From the NCBI RefSeq assembly GCF_900115245.1, contig NZ_FOVT01000028.1, positions 1-39,019 of the forward strand: 39,019 nt of DNA, in the 5' to 3' direction. Each line of letters begins with the position of its first letter. Within the stretch, counting starts at the first letter, position 1. The translations under genes were made by a program, and so were the position numbers. The notes beneath the pieces were generated by a model. It worked only from the letters and a program-made list of their open reading frames with translations. It searched no databases and had not been told where the DNA came from. The DNA is from Mesorhizobium sp. NFR06 (GTDB lineage Bacteria; Pseudomonadota; Alphaproteobacteria; Rhizobiales; Rhizobiaceae). Positions 24,241 to 31,997 of this stretch are shown in pieces.

Positions 24241-25062
24241 TCAGCGGCTAGCTGTCTTCCTACCACGCCGCGCCAAAAGGTTGGCCACCACCAAAAGCAC
24301 GATCGACAGAGCCATCATCAGCGTCGCCGCGGCCGTGATCGCGGGGCTGAGCTTTTCGCGCAAGCCTATGAACATTTCAAGCGGCATAGTGCGTTGGCTG
24401 GCGCTGGCCAGGAACTGCACGACGACGACCTCGTCAAAGGAGGTGACGAAGGCGAAGGCCGCGCCCGAGAGCACGCCGGGCAGGATCAGCGGCAGCATCA
24501 CCCGGAAGAACGCCGTCACCGGCCTTGCGCCCGAGATGGCGGCGGCGCGCATCAGGTTGCGGTCGAAACCGGTCAGGCTCGCGCCAACCGTCACCACCAC
24601 GAATGGGCTGGCGAGAGCGGTGTGTGCCAGGATGATGCCGGCATAGGTGCTGGCCAGCCCGACGCGGGCATAGAACAGATACGAGCCGACGGCGGTGATC
24701 ACCACCGGCACGATCAGCGGCGATAAGAGCAGCGGCATGATAATGCGCCGCCCCGGGAATTTCTCGTCGGAAAGCGCGATCGCCGTCAGTGTGCCGAGCG
24801 TCGTTGCGATCAGCGTCGTGCCGAAAGCGACGATCAGGCTGTTGCCGATCGCCGACTGCCAGCGCTGCGTGCCGACCACCACCTCGTACCAGCGCGTCGA
24901 TAGGCCTTCGAGCGGGAAGATGAAGAAGGCACCGCTGTTGAAGGAGAGCGGCACCGGAATGAGGATCGGCACCAGCAGGAACAGGATCACCAGCCCGCAC
25001 CACAGCCAGAGCAGGGCAATGCGGATGCGTTCGCCGGTGGTGGGGTAGGGGGACAACAGCAT
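24241..25062 (-). CDS. Polyamine-type ABC transporter permease (PotC/PotI-like)
   Basis: A 273-residue inner-membrane permease of the spermidine/putrescine (PotC/PotI) class. Membrane helices include IALLWLWCGLVILFLLVPIL, NSLIVAFGTTLIATTLGTLT and MPLLLSPLIVPVVITAVGSY. The ATPase-coupling loop is RAAAISGARPVTAFFRVMLP, followed by SFDEVVVVQFLASASQRTMP, a characteristic PotC stretch. The start at ATG 25062 lies two bases after the stop of the partner permease; the frame is open further upstream but inside that gene. It is last in the four-gene operon running leftward from 28584. Confidence 0.9.
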   Translation of the reverse strand: MLLSPYPTTGERIRIALLWLWCGLVILFLLVPILIPVPLSFNSGAFFIFPLEGLSTRWYEVVVGTQRWQSAIGNSLIVAFGTTLIATTLGTLTAIALSDEKFPGRRIIMPLLLSPLIVPVVITAVGSYLFYARVGLASTYAGIILAHTALASPFVVVTVGASLTGFDRNLMRAAAISGARPVTAFFRVMLPLILPGVLSGAAFAFVTSFDEVVVVQFLASASQRTMPLEMFIGLREKLSPAITAAATLMMALSIVLLVVANLLARRGRKTASR

Positions 25063-25064
25063 GG

Positions 25065-26345
25065 CTACATCAGCTTCAAACGGTCGAGGCCGAGGATGCG
25101 GGCAAAGATGCCGAACAGCGCCAGCGTGAAGACGAGCAGGATGAAGGAGAGCGCCGCTGCCATCTCCCAGTTCAATTCGACATTGACGTAGTTGGCGATG
25201 AAATTGCTGATCAGCTGGTCGCTGGCGCCGCCGATCAGCGCAGGGGTGATGTAGTAGCCGAGGCACAGGATGAAGGTGAGCAGGCAGCCGGCCATCACGC
25301 CCGGAAACACCTGCGGAATGTAGACACGGCGGAAGGCGGTGAACGGCCTGGCGCCCAGCGAATAGGCAGCCTTCAACTGCGAGGGGGGAATGGTGCGCAT
25401 GACGCTGTAGATCGGCAGCAGCGTGAACGGCAGCTGGATGTGCGTCATGGCGACGATCAGCCCGACGCGGCTGTACATGAGGTCGAGCCGGTCGCTGGCG
25501 ATGCCGATAAAGAGCAGGAAGTCGTTGACCAGGCCGAACTTCTGCAACAGCACCGTCCAGGCGGCGGTGCGCACCAGGATCGATGTCCAGAACGGCAGCA
25601 GCACGGCGACGATGAGGATGGCGGCCAGCCCCTTCGGCACGTTTGCGATCACATAGGCGAGCGGAAAACCGAGGATCAGCGTTGCCAACGTCACCGACGC
25701 GGCGACGAAGAAGGTGCGCAGGAACACCTGCACGAAGATCGCCTGCTCAGGCGGTACTCGTTCGATGCCGCCATCGGCATTCCAGCGCAGGTCGAGCGCG
25801 CTGAGCAGATAGAACGAGGTGAGGGTGCTCGTGCCGCTCTGGATCGTCGGCCAGGTTGTGGGCGCCGACCAGAACGGCACCGATTTCATGGCCTCGAGCG
25901 CGGCCTGGCCGTCGGCGCTTTCGAGCTTGCGCACCGTCTTCAGCACCTGGCTGCGGGCACCAGGCAGTCGCGCATTCAGGCTCTTGGCCAGTTCATAGGC
26001 CGTGCCCTTGGCCCGGTTGTCCTTGAGGTCCGCCGCCAGCGCCGCGAAGGCATCGTCGCCGGGAAGGCCCTGGCCGTTCCAGCCGGCTAGGGCCGCGGTC
26101 GTCTTGGGCAAAGCCTCTGCGATAGTGGGGTCGTAGACGGCGCGCGACAGCAAAAGGACGATCGGGATGCCGAAGCTCAGTGCCAGAAGCACGAGCAGCG
26201 GCGCTGCCAGCAGCAGCGAGCGCATCCGGTCGCCGAATTCGGCGCGCCGGAGCGCCGCCGTCACGGATTTGAGGTCCGTATCGGCGGCTGACCGGTCGCG
26301 GGCCAGCGTCGGCCGATCGAGTTCGCTGGGCTGGAGCGCCGACAT
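25065..26345 (-). CDS. Polyamine-type ABC transporter permease (PotB/PotH-like) with long insertion
   Basis: A 426-residue permease, well above the 275-300 of typical PotB. After the first membrane helix (LLAAPLLVLLALSFGIPIVL) comes a largely soluble region of about 140 residues (from RAVYDPTIAEALPKT to GGIERVPPEQAIF), presumably periplasmic. The normal permease core then starts (VQVFLRTFFVAASVTLATLI, FPLAYVIANVPKGLAAILIV). The coupling loop KAAYSLGARPFTAFRRVYIP and YYITPALIGGASDQLISNFI are standard. The insertion is alanine-rich and helical-looking. Related long PotB proteins occur in rhizobia to my knowledge, so this is a subfamily trait, not an artefact. It follows the binding-protein gene by eight bases. 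Confidence 0.9.
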   Translation of the reverse strand: MSALQPSELDRPTLARDRSAADTDLKSVTAALRRAEFGDRMRSLLLAAPLLVLLALSFGIPIVLLLSRAVYDPTIAEALPKTTAALAGWNGQGLPGDDAFAALAADLKDNRAKGTAYELAKSLNARLPGARSQVLKTVRKLESADGQAALEAMKSVPFWSAPTTWPTIQSGTSTLTSFYLLSALDLRWNADGGIERVPPEQAIFVQVFLRTFFVAASVTLATLILGFPLAYVIANVPKGLAAILIVAVLLPFWTSILVRTAAWTVLLQKFGLVNDFLLFIGIASDRLDLMYSRVGLIVAMTHIQLPFTLLPIYSVMRTIPPSQLKAAYSLGARPFTAFRRVYIPQVFPGVMAGCLLTFILCLGYYITPALIGGASDQLISNFIANYVNVELNWEMAAALSFILLVFTLALFGIFARILGLDRLKLM

Positions 26346-26353
26346 CTCAGCGC

Positions 26354-27406
26354 CTACTGGGCGAGCCAGGCGTTGAAGCGCTTGACGAGGTCCTCGCCAT
26401 AGTCGCCCCAGAACTCGGTGTCGGCGACCAGATAGGCGCCGGCGAGATGGTCGGGAGCGTTGGGCAGCTTCGGCAAGGCATCCGCCGCCACGAAGGACGC
26501 CGCATCCGTGCGCACCGGCCCGTAGGTGATGAAGCTGGCGAGCTTGGCGTTGTTCTCCGGCTGGCTGATATAAGCGAGGTATTTGTAGGCGAGCTCCGGA
26601 TTCCTGGCGCCCTTCGGGATGGCAATCATGTCGTATTCGAGGATCTGGTTATTCCAGACAATCTTGAACGGCTTCTTGTCGCTGTCGATGGCGTTCTGGA
26701 TGCGGCCGTTCCAGGCGGTGGTCATCACCACTTCCTGCGAGGCGAGAAGCTGCGCCGGCTGCGCGCCGGCATCCCACCAGACGATGTCCTTCTTGATCGT
26801 GTCCAGCTTCTTGAAGGCGCGGTCGACGCCCTCCGGCGTTGCCAGCACCTTGTAGACGTCGGCCGGCGCCACGCCATCGGCCATCAGCGCCCATTCGAGG
26901 TTCTGCGCCGGGAACTTGCGCATGGCGCGCTTGCCGGGAAATTTCGTCGTGTCGAACAAGTCGAGCACCGAGGTCGGCGCTTCCTTCAGCACGGTCGGAT
27001 CATATGCGAGGATGTCGCCGTAGGCGTCGAGACCGACACCGCAATCAAGCGCCGAGCCCTCGATGAATTTGTCGCGCGGCCCGATCTTGGCGTAGTCGAG
27101 CCGCTCGAGGATGCCGGCATCGCAGCCCTGCAGCACGGTCGCGGTTTCCACCGTCACCAGGTCGATCGGCACGTTGCCGGTTTCCACCATCGCTTTGACC
27201 TTGCCGAGATCGCCGAGATATTCCTGCTCCAGGATCTTGGCGCCGGTTTCCTTGGCGAACGGCTCGAACCAGGCCTTGCGTTGCGCGTCCTGCCAGGCGC
27301 CGCCGCTCGCCATGATCGACAGCTCGTCGGCGAAGGCGGCGCCGGCGATGGTCATGCAGGCGGTGGCGGCCGCCAGCGCGAGTAAGCGTGTTCTGATCTG
27401 TGTCAT
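26354..27406 (-). CDS. Polyamine-type ABC transporter substrate-binding protein
   Basis: A 350-residue periplasmic binding protein of the PotD-like class. The signal peptide is MTQIRTRLLALAAATACMTI, with cleavage near AAFADEL. The mature protein has LSIMASGGAWQDAQRKAWFE, VPIDLVTVETATVLQGCDAG, IKKDIVWWDAGAQPAQLLAS, QEVVMTTAWNGRIQNAI and PKGARNPELAYKYLAYISQP. The start is ATG 27406, preceded by AGGGGAAAACGAC and overlapping the stop of the ATPase gene by four bases (ATGA), so the two are translationally coupled. The next-door FAD amino-acid dehydrogenase and MocR regulator suggest an amine or amino-acid ligand rather than a true polyamine; this is inference. Confidence 0.9.
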   Translation of the reverse strand: MTQIRTRLLALAAATACMTIAGAAFADELSIMASGGAWQDAQRKAWFEPFAKETGAKILEQEYLGDLGKVKAMVETGNVPIDLVTVETATVLQGCDAGILERLDYAKIGPRDKFIEGSALDCGVGLDAYGDILAYDPTVLKEAPTSVLDLFDTTKFPGKRAMRKFPAQNLEWALMADGVAPADVYKVLATPEGVDRAFKKLDTIKKDIVWWDAGAQPAQLLASQEVVMTTAWNGRIQNAIDSDKKPFKIVWNNQILEYDMIAIPKGARNPELAYKYLAYISQPENNAKLASFITYGPVRTDAASFVAADALPKLPNAPDHLAGAYLVADTEFWGDYGEDLVKRFNAWLAQ

Positions 27407-28584
27407 GTCGTTTTCCCCTGTTTTGGAAGTGCGCCGCCCGTTCCGGGATCGGCCGGAAAGGCGCGGCAATCGTTGGGCGCGCAGGAGACGGTCACGGTCT
27501 CGCCGTTTGCCATCGTTGCTTCGGGGCCGACCTTGACGGTCAGCACCTGGTCATTGGCGAGCCTGGCCAGGAGGCGCATATGGTCGCCGAGATAGATGCG
27601 CCCATCGACCGTGGCCGGCAGCGCGTTGGCGCCGGGGGCTGCCGGCGCCAGGCTGAGCCGCTCCGGTCGGATGGCGACGTGGCAGGCGCTGTCTTGCGTC
27701 GCGCCGACCGCCAGCGCCGTGATCTCGCCGCCGCCGTTCAGCCGAACGCGGCACTCCTTGCCCGAGACCCGGTCGACCACGCCTTCGAGCGTGTTGTTCT
27801 CGCCGATGAAGCTCGCCACGAACGAGCTTTGCGGGGTGTTGTAGAGGTCGTCCGGCGAGCCGAGCTGGGCGATGCCGCCATTGTTGAAGACAGCGACGCG
27901 GTCCGACATCGTCAGCGCCTCGCTCTGGTCGTGCGTGACATAGACGATGGTGACGCCGAGCATCGTGTGGATCTGCTTGATCTCGAGCTGCATGTGCTCG
28001 CGCAGCTTCTTGTCGAGCGCGCCGAGCGGCTCGTCCATCAGCACCAGGCTCGGCTCGAACACAAGCGCACGGGCCAGCGCTACGCGCTGCTGCTGGCCGC
28101 CGGAAAGCTGCGTCGGCCGGCGGTCGCCGAACTGCTTCAGCCGCACCATGTCGAGCACCCGGGCCACGCGGGTTGCGATGTCGGCCTTGCTCACCTGGCG
28201 CACCGAAAGCGGGAAACCGACATTCTCTTCGACCGTCATGTGCGGGAACAGCGCGTAGTTCTGGAACACCATGCCGATGTTGCGCTGATAGGGCGGCAGG
28301 CGGTCGACCGGCTGGCCCTGCAGCGTGATCGTGCCATGCGTAGGCCGCTCGAAGCCGGCGAGCATGTTGAGCGTCGTCGTCTTGCCGGAGCCGGAGGGGC
28401 CGAGCAGGGTGAGGAATTCGCCGCGCGCCACGGTGAGGTTCATCCGGGTCACCGCGAAGGTTCGCCCGTCATAGGACTTCTCGACGTCGGCGAATTCGAC
28501 GAACCCCTGGGCGCCGGCACCGGCTTGGGCTGCGCGAGCAATCGTGGTTGAGGCGGCCGGCAACACGGCCTGGCTGGCGCTCAT
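27403..28584 (-). CDS. Polyamine-type ABC transporter ATP-binding protein (PotA-like)
   Basis: A 393-residue ATPase with an N-terminal nucleotide-binding domain and a C-terminal TOBE regulatory domain. Motifs are Walker A LLGPSGSGKTTTLNM, Q-loop NIGMVFQNYALFPHMTVEEN, signature LSGGQQQRVALARAL, Walker B LVLMDEPLGALDKKLR and switch VYVTHDQSEALTMSDRVAVF. GIAQLGSPDDLYNTPQSSFV followed by ASFIGENN marks the end of the ATPase domain, and HVAIRPERLSL belongs to TOBE. I chose ATG 28584 as start; the frame is open to 28683, overlapping the divergent promoter region. It is the first gene of the operon ATPase-binding protein-permease-permease, transcribed away from the MocR gene. Confidence 0.92.
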   Translation of the reverse strand: MSASQAVLPAASTTIARAAQAGAGAQGFVEFADVEKSYDGRTFAVTRMNLTVARGEFLTLLGPSGSGKTTTLNMLAGFERPTHGTITLQGQPVDRLPPYQRNIGMVFQNYALFPHMTVEENVGFPLSVRQVSKADIATRVARVLDMVRLKQFGDRRPTQLSGGQQQRVALARALVFEPSLVLMDEPLGALDKKLREHMQLEIKQIHTMLGVTIVYVTHDQSEALTMSDRVAVFNNGGIAQLGSPDDLYNTPQSSFVASFIGENNTLEGVVDRVSGKECRVRLNGGGEITALAVGATQDSACHVAIRPERLSLAPAAPGANALPATVDGRIYLGDHMRLLARLANDQVLTVKVGPEATMANGETVTVSCAPNDCRAFPADPGTGGALPKQGKTT

Positions 28585-28690
28585 CGCCCGAAGTCCTGGG
28601 TACGGCGGATCGATTCGAGATGCGGCTTGCGACCCATGCCTCGTCCTCCCGGGAATCGGCTTGCCGCTTGGCGCGCCGCCCAACTTGTAT

Positions 28691-28768
28691 GGTCACACAA
28701 TTGATCTGTAATTGACCATAGATGCAGACAACTTTGTCAGTCAAGCCGATTTTTTAACGATTGTGTGA
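28691..28768. promoter_or_regulatory. Paired 9-bp inverted sites in the divergent ABC/MocR promoter region
   Basis: TCACACAAT (28693-28701) and its exact reverse complement ATTGTGTGA (28760-28768) flank an AT-rich stretch between the ABC operon and the MocR regulator. A second weaker symmetry, GGTCACACAATT and AATTGACC (28711-28718), overlaps the left site. MocR-type regulators commonly bind pairs of short repeats in such shared promoter regions. The pairing is visible; binding is inferred. Confidence 0.5.
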
Positions 28769-28831
28769 TAATTTGGATAGGCATCTTGCAGTTGTACGCC
28801 AGACAAGCTCTATTGTATGGAGAATTGCCTT

Positions 28832-30262
28832 ATGCTAGATGCGCAAAGTGAGACGTCAGCCGTAGTCGAATTCCCCATGCTTCAAGATCTTCGCCTCGCC
28901 GAGGACGAAAGTCCGGTCTATCGCCGCCTTGCCGATGCGATCGCCGAGCGCATCGCCGCCGGCACGCTGGCGGTTGGGGACCGGCTGCCGCCGCAGCGCG
29001 AGATCGCTCGTGCGCTCGGCATCAACGTCACTACCGTGACGCGCGCGCTGTCGACGCTGCAGGAGCAGGGCCTGCTCGAAGCGCGGCCCGGACGCGGCAC
29101 CACGGTCGCCGCCCGCGACGCTGGCGAAAAGCCGGGCTTCGTCTCGGCGCCGAGCGACCAGAGCGGCATCATCGACCTTTCCGTCAATCGGCCGGCCACC
29201 TCAGCCTATCTCGATGCGGTCGCGGCGCTGCTGCCGCGTCTCTCCAAGGATCGGCACTATGCCGCGCTGCAGGATTATCACCCGCCGGAAGGGCCGCTCT
29301 GGGCGCGCGCGGCGGTTGCCGACTGGTTCAAATCCGTCGCCGGTGACGGCGACCCCGGCCGCGTCGTGCTGGCCGCCGGCGCCCAACACGGCCTGGACTG
29401 CGTACTCGGTGCCGTAACCAGGCAGGGCGAGGTGATTCTCGCTGACGAGGTGACCTATCAGGGCATCAACGCGTTGTGCCGCGTCCACGGGCTCGACCTC
29501 CGAGGCGTTGCCATGGATCGCGGCGGCATGCGGCCGGACGCTTTCGAGGCTGCTTGCGCGCAGTTGCGTCCCCGCGCGGTCTTCCTGGTGCCGACGCTGC
29601 ACAATCCGACGACGATCACCCTGAGCGCGGAGCGCCGGCACGAGCTTGCCGCGGTCGCCCGCCGCCACAATGTGCTCATCATCGAGGACGACGTGTACCG
29701 GCCGCTGGCCGACGATCCGCCGCCTTCCTTCGCCAGTCTCGAGCCCGAACTAACGATCCATCTCGGCGCGCTGTCGAAATGCCTGGCGCCGGGGCTGCGC
29801 CTTGGCTTCGTCATCGCCCCGCGCCCCATTGCCGGCCAGGTGGCGGCAGCGCTGCGCATCAACTGCTGGAGCATCAGCCCGCTGACGGCGCTGATCGGCG
29901 CCAGGCTGATCGAGGACGGGGTGGCGCGCATCATCGAGGTGCAAAAGCAGGAATTGCGGCAGCGTCAGGCGATATTGAGCGACATCCTCGGCCGTTTCGA
30001 CATCCAGAGCCACCCGACCTCGACGCATGCCTGGCTGCGCCTGCCCGAACCCTGGCGCGGCGCCGGCTTTGCCCGCACCTGCCTAGAGCGCGGCGTCGCC
30101 GTGCTGCCGGGCGATGCCTTCGCGGTCGGACGCGAGCCGGTGCAGCATGGCGTGCGCATCAATGTCGGCGCGGCGCGCTCGCAGGACGATCTGCGCTCCG
30201 CCCTTACCACCATGGCGGAGCTGCTCGCGGCCGGCCATCTGCAACTGCCCGGCTTCGTCTAG
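28832..30262 (+). CDS. MocR-family regulator (GntR winged helix fused to aminotransferase-like domain)
   Basis: A 476-residue regulator with a GntR-type winged helix (SPVYRRLADAIAERIAAGTL, LPPQREIARALGINVTTVTR, LQEQGLLEARPGRGT) joined to a fold-type-I aminotransferase domain. That domain has VVLAAGAQHGLDCVLGAVTR, LVPTLHNPTTITLSAERRHE, NVLIIEDDVYRPLADDPPPS and the PLP lysine Lys316 in LGALSKCLAPGLRLGF. Such proteins sense PLP or a PLP-amine adduct and control neighbouring genes. ATG 28832 is preferred because GGAGAA stands seven bases before it; ATG 28817 in the same frame is the alternative. It is divergent from the polyamine-type ABC operon and 3 bases upstream of an FAD dehydrogenase gene, so it probably controls both. 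Confidence 0.92.
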   Translation: MLDAQSETSAVVEFPMLQDLRLAEDESPVYRRLADAIAERIAAGTLAVGDRLPPQREIARALGINVTTVTRALSTLQEQGLLEARPGRGTTVAARDAGEKPGFVSAPSDQSGIIDLSVNRPATSAYLDAVAALLPRLSKDRHYAALQDYHPPEGPLWARAAVADWFKSVAGDGDPGRVVLAAGAQHGLDCVLGAVTRQGEVILADEVTYQGINALCRVHGLDLRGVAMDRGGMRPDAFEAACAQLRPRAVFLVPTLHNPTTITLSAERRHELAAVARRHNVLIIEDDVYRPLADDPPPSFASLEPELTIHLGALSKCLAPGLRLGFVIAPRPIAGQVAAALRINCWSISPLTALIGARLIEDGVARIIEVQKQELRQRQAILSDILGRFDIQSHPTSTHAWLRLPEPWRGAGFARTCLERGVAVLPGDAFAVGREPVQHGVRINVGAARSQDDLRSALTTMAELLAAGHLQLPGFV

Positions 30263-30265
30263 ACC

Positions 30266-31525
30266 ATGATCTCCGAGACTGTGGCGGCACCGAAAACCGT
30301 CGAGATCGCCGTTGTCGGTGCCGGCGTCGTCGGCCTGGCGACGGCCTTGCGGCTCGCCGGCGAGGGCCGCGAGGTCCTGCTCATCGATCCCAACGAGCCG
30401 GGCTCCGGCGCTTCGTTCGGCAATGCCGGAACGATCGCCGAATATGCCTGCATGCCGGTCGGCAATCCGGGCGTGCTGCGCGCGCTGCCGCAGCTGCTTC
30501 TCGATCCCGACAGCCCGTTTTCGCTGCGCTGGGCAGCGCTTTTCCAGCTCGCGCCCTGGCTCACCCGCTTCGTCCGCCAGTCGCTCCCTGCGGCCACTCG
30601 CGCCAACGCCCTGGCGCTGGCCGGCCTGCTGGCCGAAGCCTTGCCGGCTTGGGGAGAGATGGTCCAGGAAGCCGGCCTCCAGGATCTGATGCGCCGCAAT
30701 GGCTGCCTCTATGTCTATCGCAGCGAACGCGATTTCGCCGCTTCGGCCGGGGGGCGCGCCATGCGCGCCGGACTTGGCGTCCATCAGGAAGTTCTGACTG
30801 CCGCAGAGGTCGCCGCGCTGGAGCCGGCCCTGGCGGGCGCTGCGAAATACGGCCTCTTTTTCCCGGACTCCATCAACGTCAGCGATCCCAAGGGGGTGAT
30901 GCAGCGACTGCTGGCTGCCGCGGCGGCACGCGGCGTGCAGTTGCTGCGCGCGAGCGTGACGGGCCTCGCGGTTGATCCCGGAGGGGTGCGGCTGACCGGC
31001 CCGGGGCTCCGCATCGCGGTGCGAAAAGTCGTGCTTGCGGCGGGCGCGCGGTCGCGGCCGCTCGCGGCGCAGGCCGGTGATCGGATCCCGCTGGAGACCG
31101 AGCGGGGCTATCATCTCGAATTCCCGGCCGCCGCGCCGCTGCTCAACCGGCCCGTCTGCCCGGTCGACCTCGGCTTCTACATGACGCCGATGGACGGCCG
31201 GCTGCGTGTCGCCGGCACCGTCGAGCTCGGCGGGTTGGCGGCGCCGCCCAATCCGCGCCGGCTGGCGCTGCTCGACCGCGGCGTGCGGCAGTTCTTTCCG
31301 CAACTCGGCCGGCCCACTTCCGAATGGCTTGGCTTTAGGCCATCGCTGCCCGATTCGCGCCCGGTCATCGGCCCATCGCACCGCAGCTCCGCCGTCATCC
31401 ACGCCTTCGGCCATGGCCACCTCGGCTTGACGTTGGCGCCGATCACGGCGCGGCTGGTCGCCGATGTGATCGCTGGGCGGGGAGATGCGGCACGCTTAGC
31501 AGCATTTGCTTCGGATCGGTTTTGA
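30266..31525 (+). CDS. FAD-dependent D-amino-acid dehydrogenase/oxidase-like protein
   Basis: A 419-residue flavoprotein of the DAO/DadA family, which oxidatively deaminates D-amino acids or secondary amines and passes electrons to the respiratory chain or oxygen. The dinucleotide-binding motif is AVVGAGVVGLATALRLAGEG, followed by VLLIDPNEPGSGASFGNAGT as in DadA. The second FAD contact is KVVLAAGARSRPL. The substrate side shows PLETERGYHLEFP and LGFRPSLPDSRPVIGPS, and the C-terminus ends HAFGHGHLGLTLAPITARLV. Lengths and motifs are normal. It starts three bases after the MocR stop and is co-transcribed. It is the only catabolic enzyme of the module and so probably acts on the substrate of the divergent ABC transporter. 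Confidence 0.88.
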   Translation: MISETVAAPKTVEIAVVGAGVVGLATALRLAGEGREVLLIDPNEPGSGASFGNAGTIAEYACMPVGNPGVLRALPQLLLDPDSPFSLRWAALFQLAPWLTRFVRQSLPAATRANALALAGLLAEALPAWGEMVQEAGLQDLMRRNGCLYVYRSERDFAASAGGRAMRAGLGVHQEVLTAAEVAALEPALAGAAKYGLFFPDSINVSDPKGVMQRLLAAAAARGVQLLRASVTGLAVDPGGVRLTGPGLRIAVRKVVLAAGARSRPLAAQAGDRIPLETERGYHLEFPAAAPLLNRPVCPVDLGFYMTPMDGRLRVAGTVELGGLAAPPNPRRLALLDRGVRQFFPQLGRPTSEWLGFRPSLPDSRPVIGPSHRSSAVIHAFGHGHLGLTLAPITARLVADVIAGRGDAARLAAFASDRF

Positions 31526-31549
31526 TCGCCTCTTGTGGCAAGTTGAGCA

Positions 31550-31730
31550 ACAGTTCGACAATCGGGAATCGACTGGGGTTCTTGGAAGCTTTTCGAACTT
31601 TCTGGGTCGCGCCTCAACCCGAATTGCGGGTGCTTATGGACAAAGTGGGACAGTAGATTCGGTTTTAGGGTAATTTGGGAGGCATCGAGTGGGAACGGCA
31701 GGTTTGCGCCCAATGCCAGTCGTTGAGCAG
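31550..31730 (+). repeat. Dispersed repeat, copy C
   Basis: Bases 31568-31609 are identical to 16885-16926. The following part matches copies A and B and encodes FRTFWVAPQPELRVLMDKVG before a stop at 31655. Homology to copy B continues to about 31730 (GGCATCGA, then AACGGCAGGTTTGCGCC), with the extra 50 bases of copy B absent. It begins about 25 bases after the dehydrogenase stop, at the right edge of the GC-rich module. The rest of the 472-base gap up to 31997 shows no gene. Confidence 0.8.
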
Positions 31731-31997
31731 ATCCTGGCCGCATCCCGATAGCGGACGTCCGAACTGATACGGCACGTTTGTTTCAGTTCCCGACATTGCC
31801 AACCAGCTTGGCAAGTGGCCTGTAAGCGACATCTTCCGCAGTCGATCTGATTGCACAGACGTCATGGTCGGGCGCATTCGACGACCGAGCTTACCTTTCA
31901 ACTCTTAATCCGTTCAGCATGTGCTAACATTGCAGCTGAGCGCGGCCGTGCACACAGAGTACGGCCGTCGCAGGTTGGGGACTGCAAGGGTGAGCAC

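Noticed and set aside
26447..28551. Long open frames on the plus strand opposite the polyamine-type binding-protein and ATPase genes (about 310 and 380 codons)
   Set aside because: They lie antisense to genes with complete family motifs, have arginine-, histidine- and aspartate-rich low-complexity translations, and arise from high GC at third codon positions.
30083..31420. A 445-codon open frame antisense to the MocR and FAD dehydrogenase genes
   Set aside because: The sense strand encodes two clear enzymes and regulators with catalytic motifs; the antisense product resembles no family and is a composition effect.
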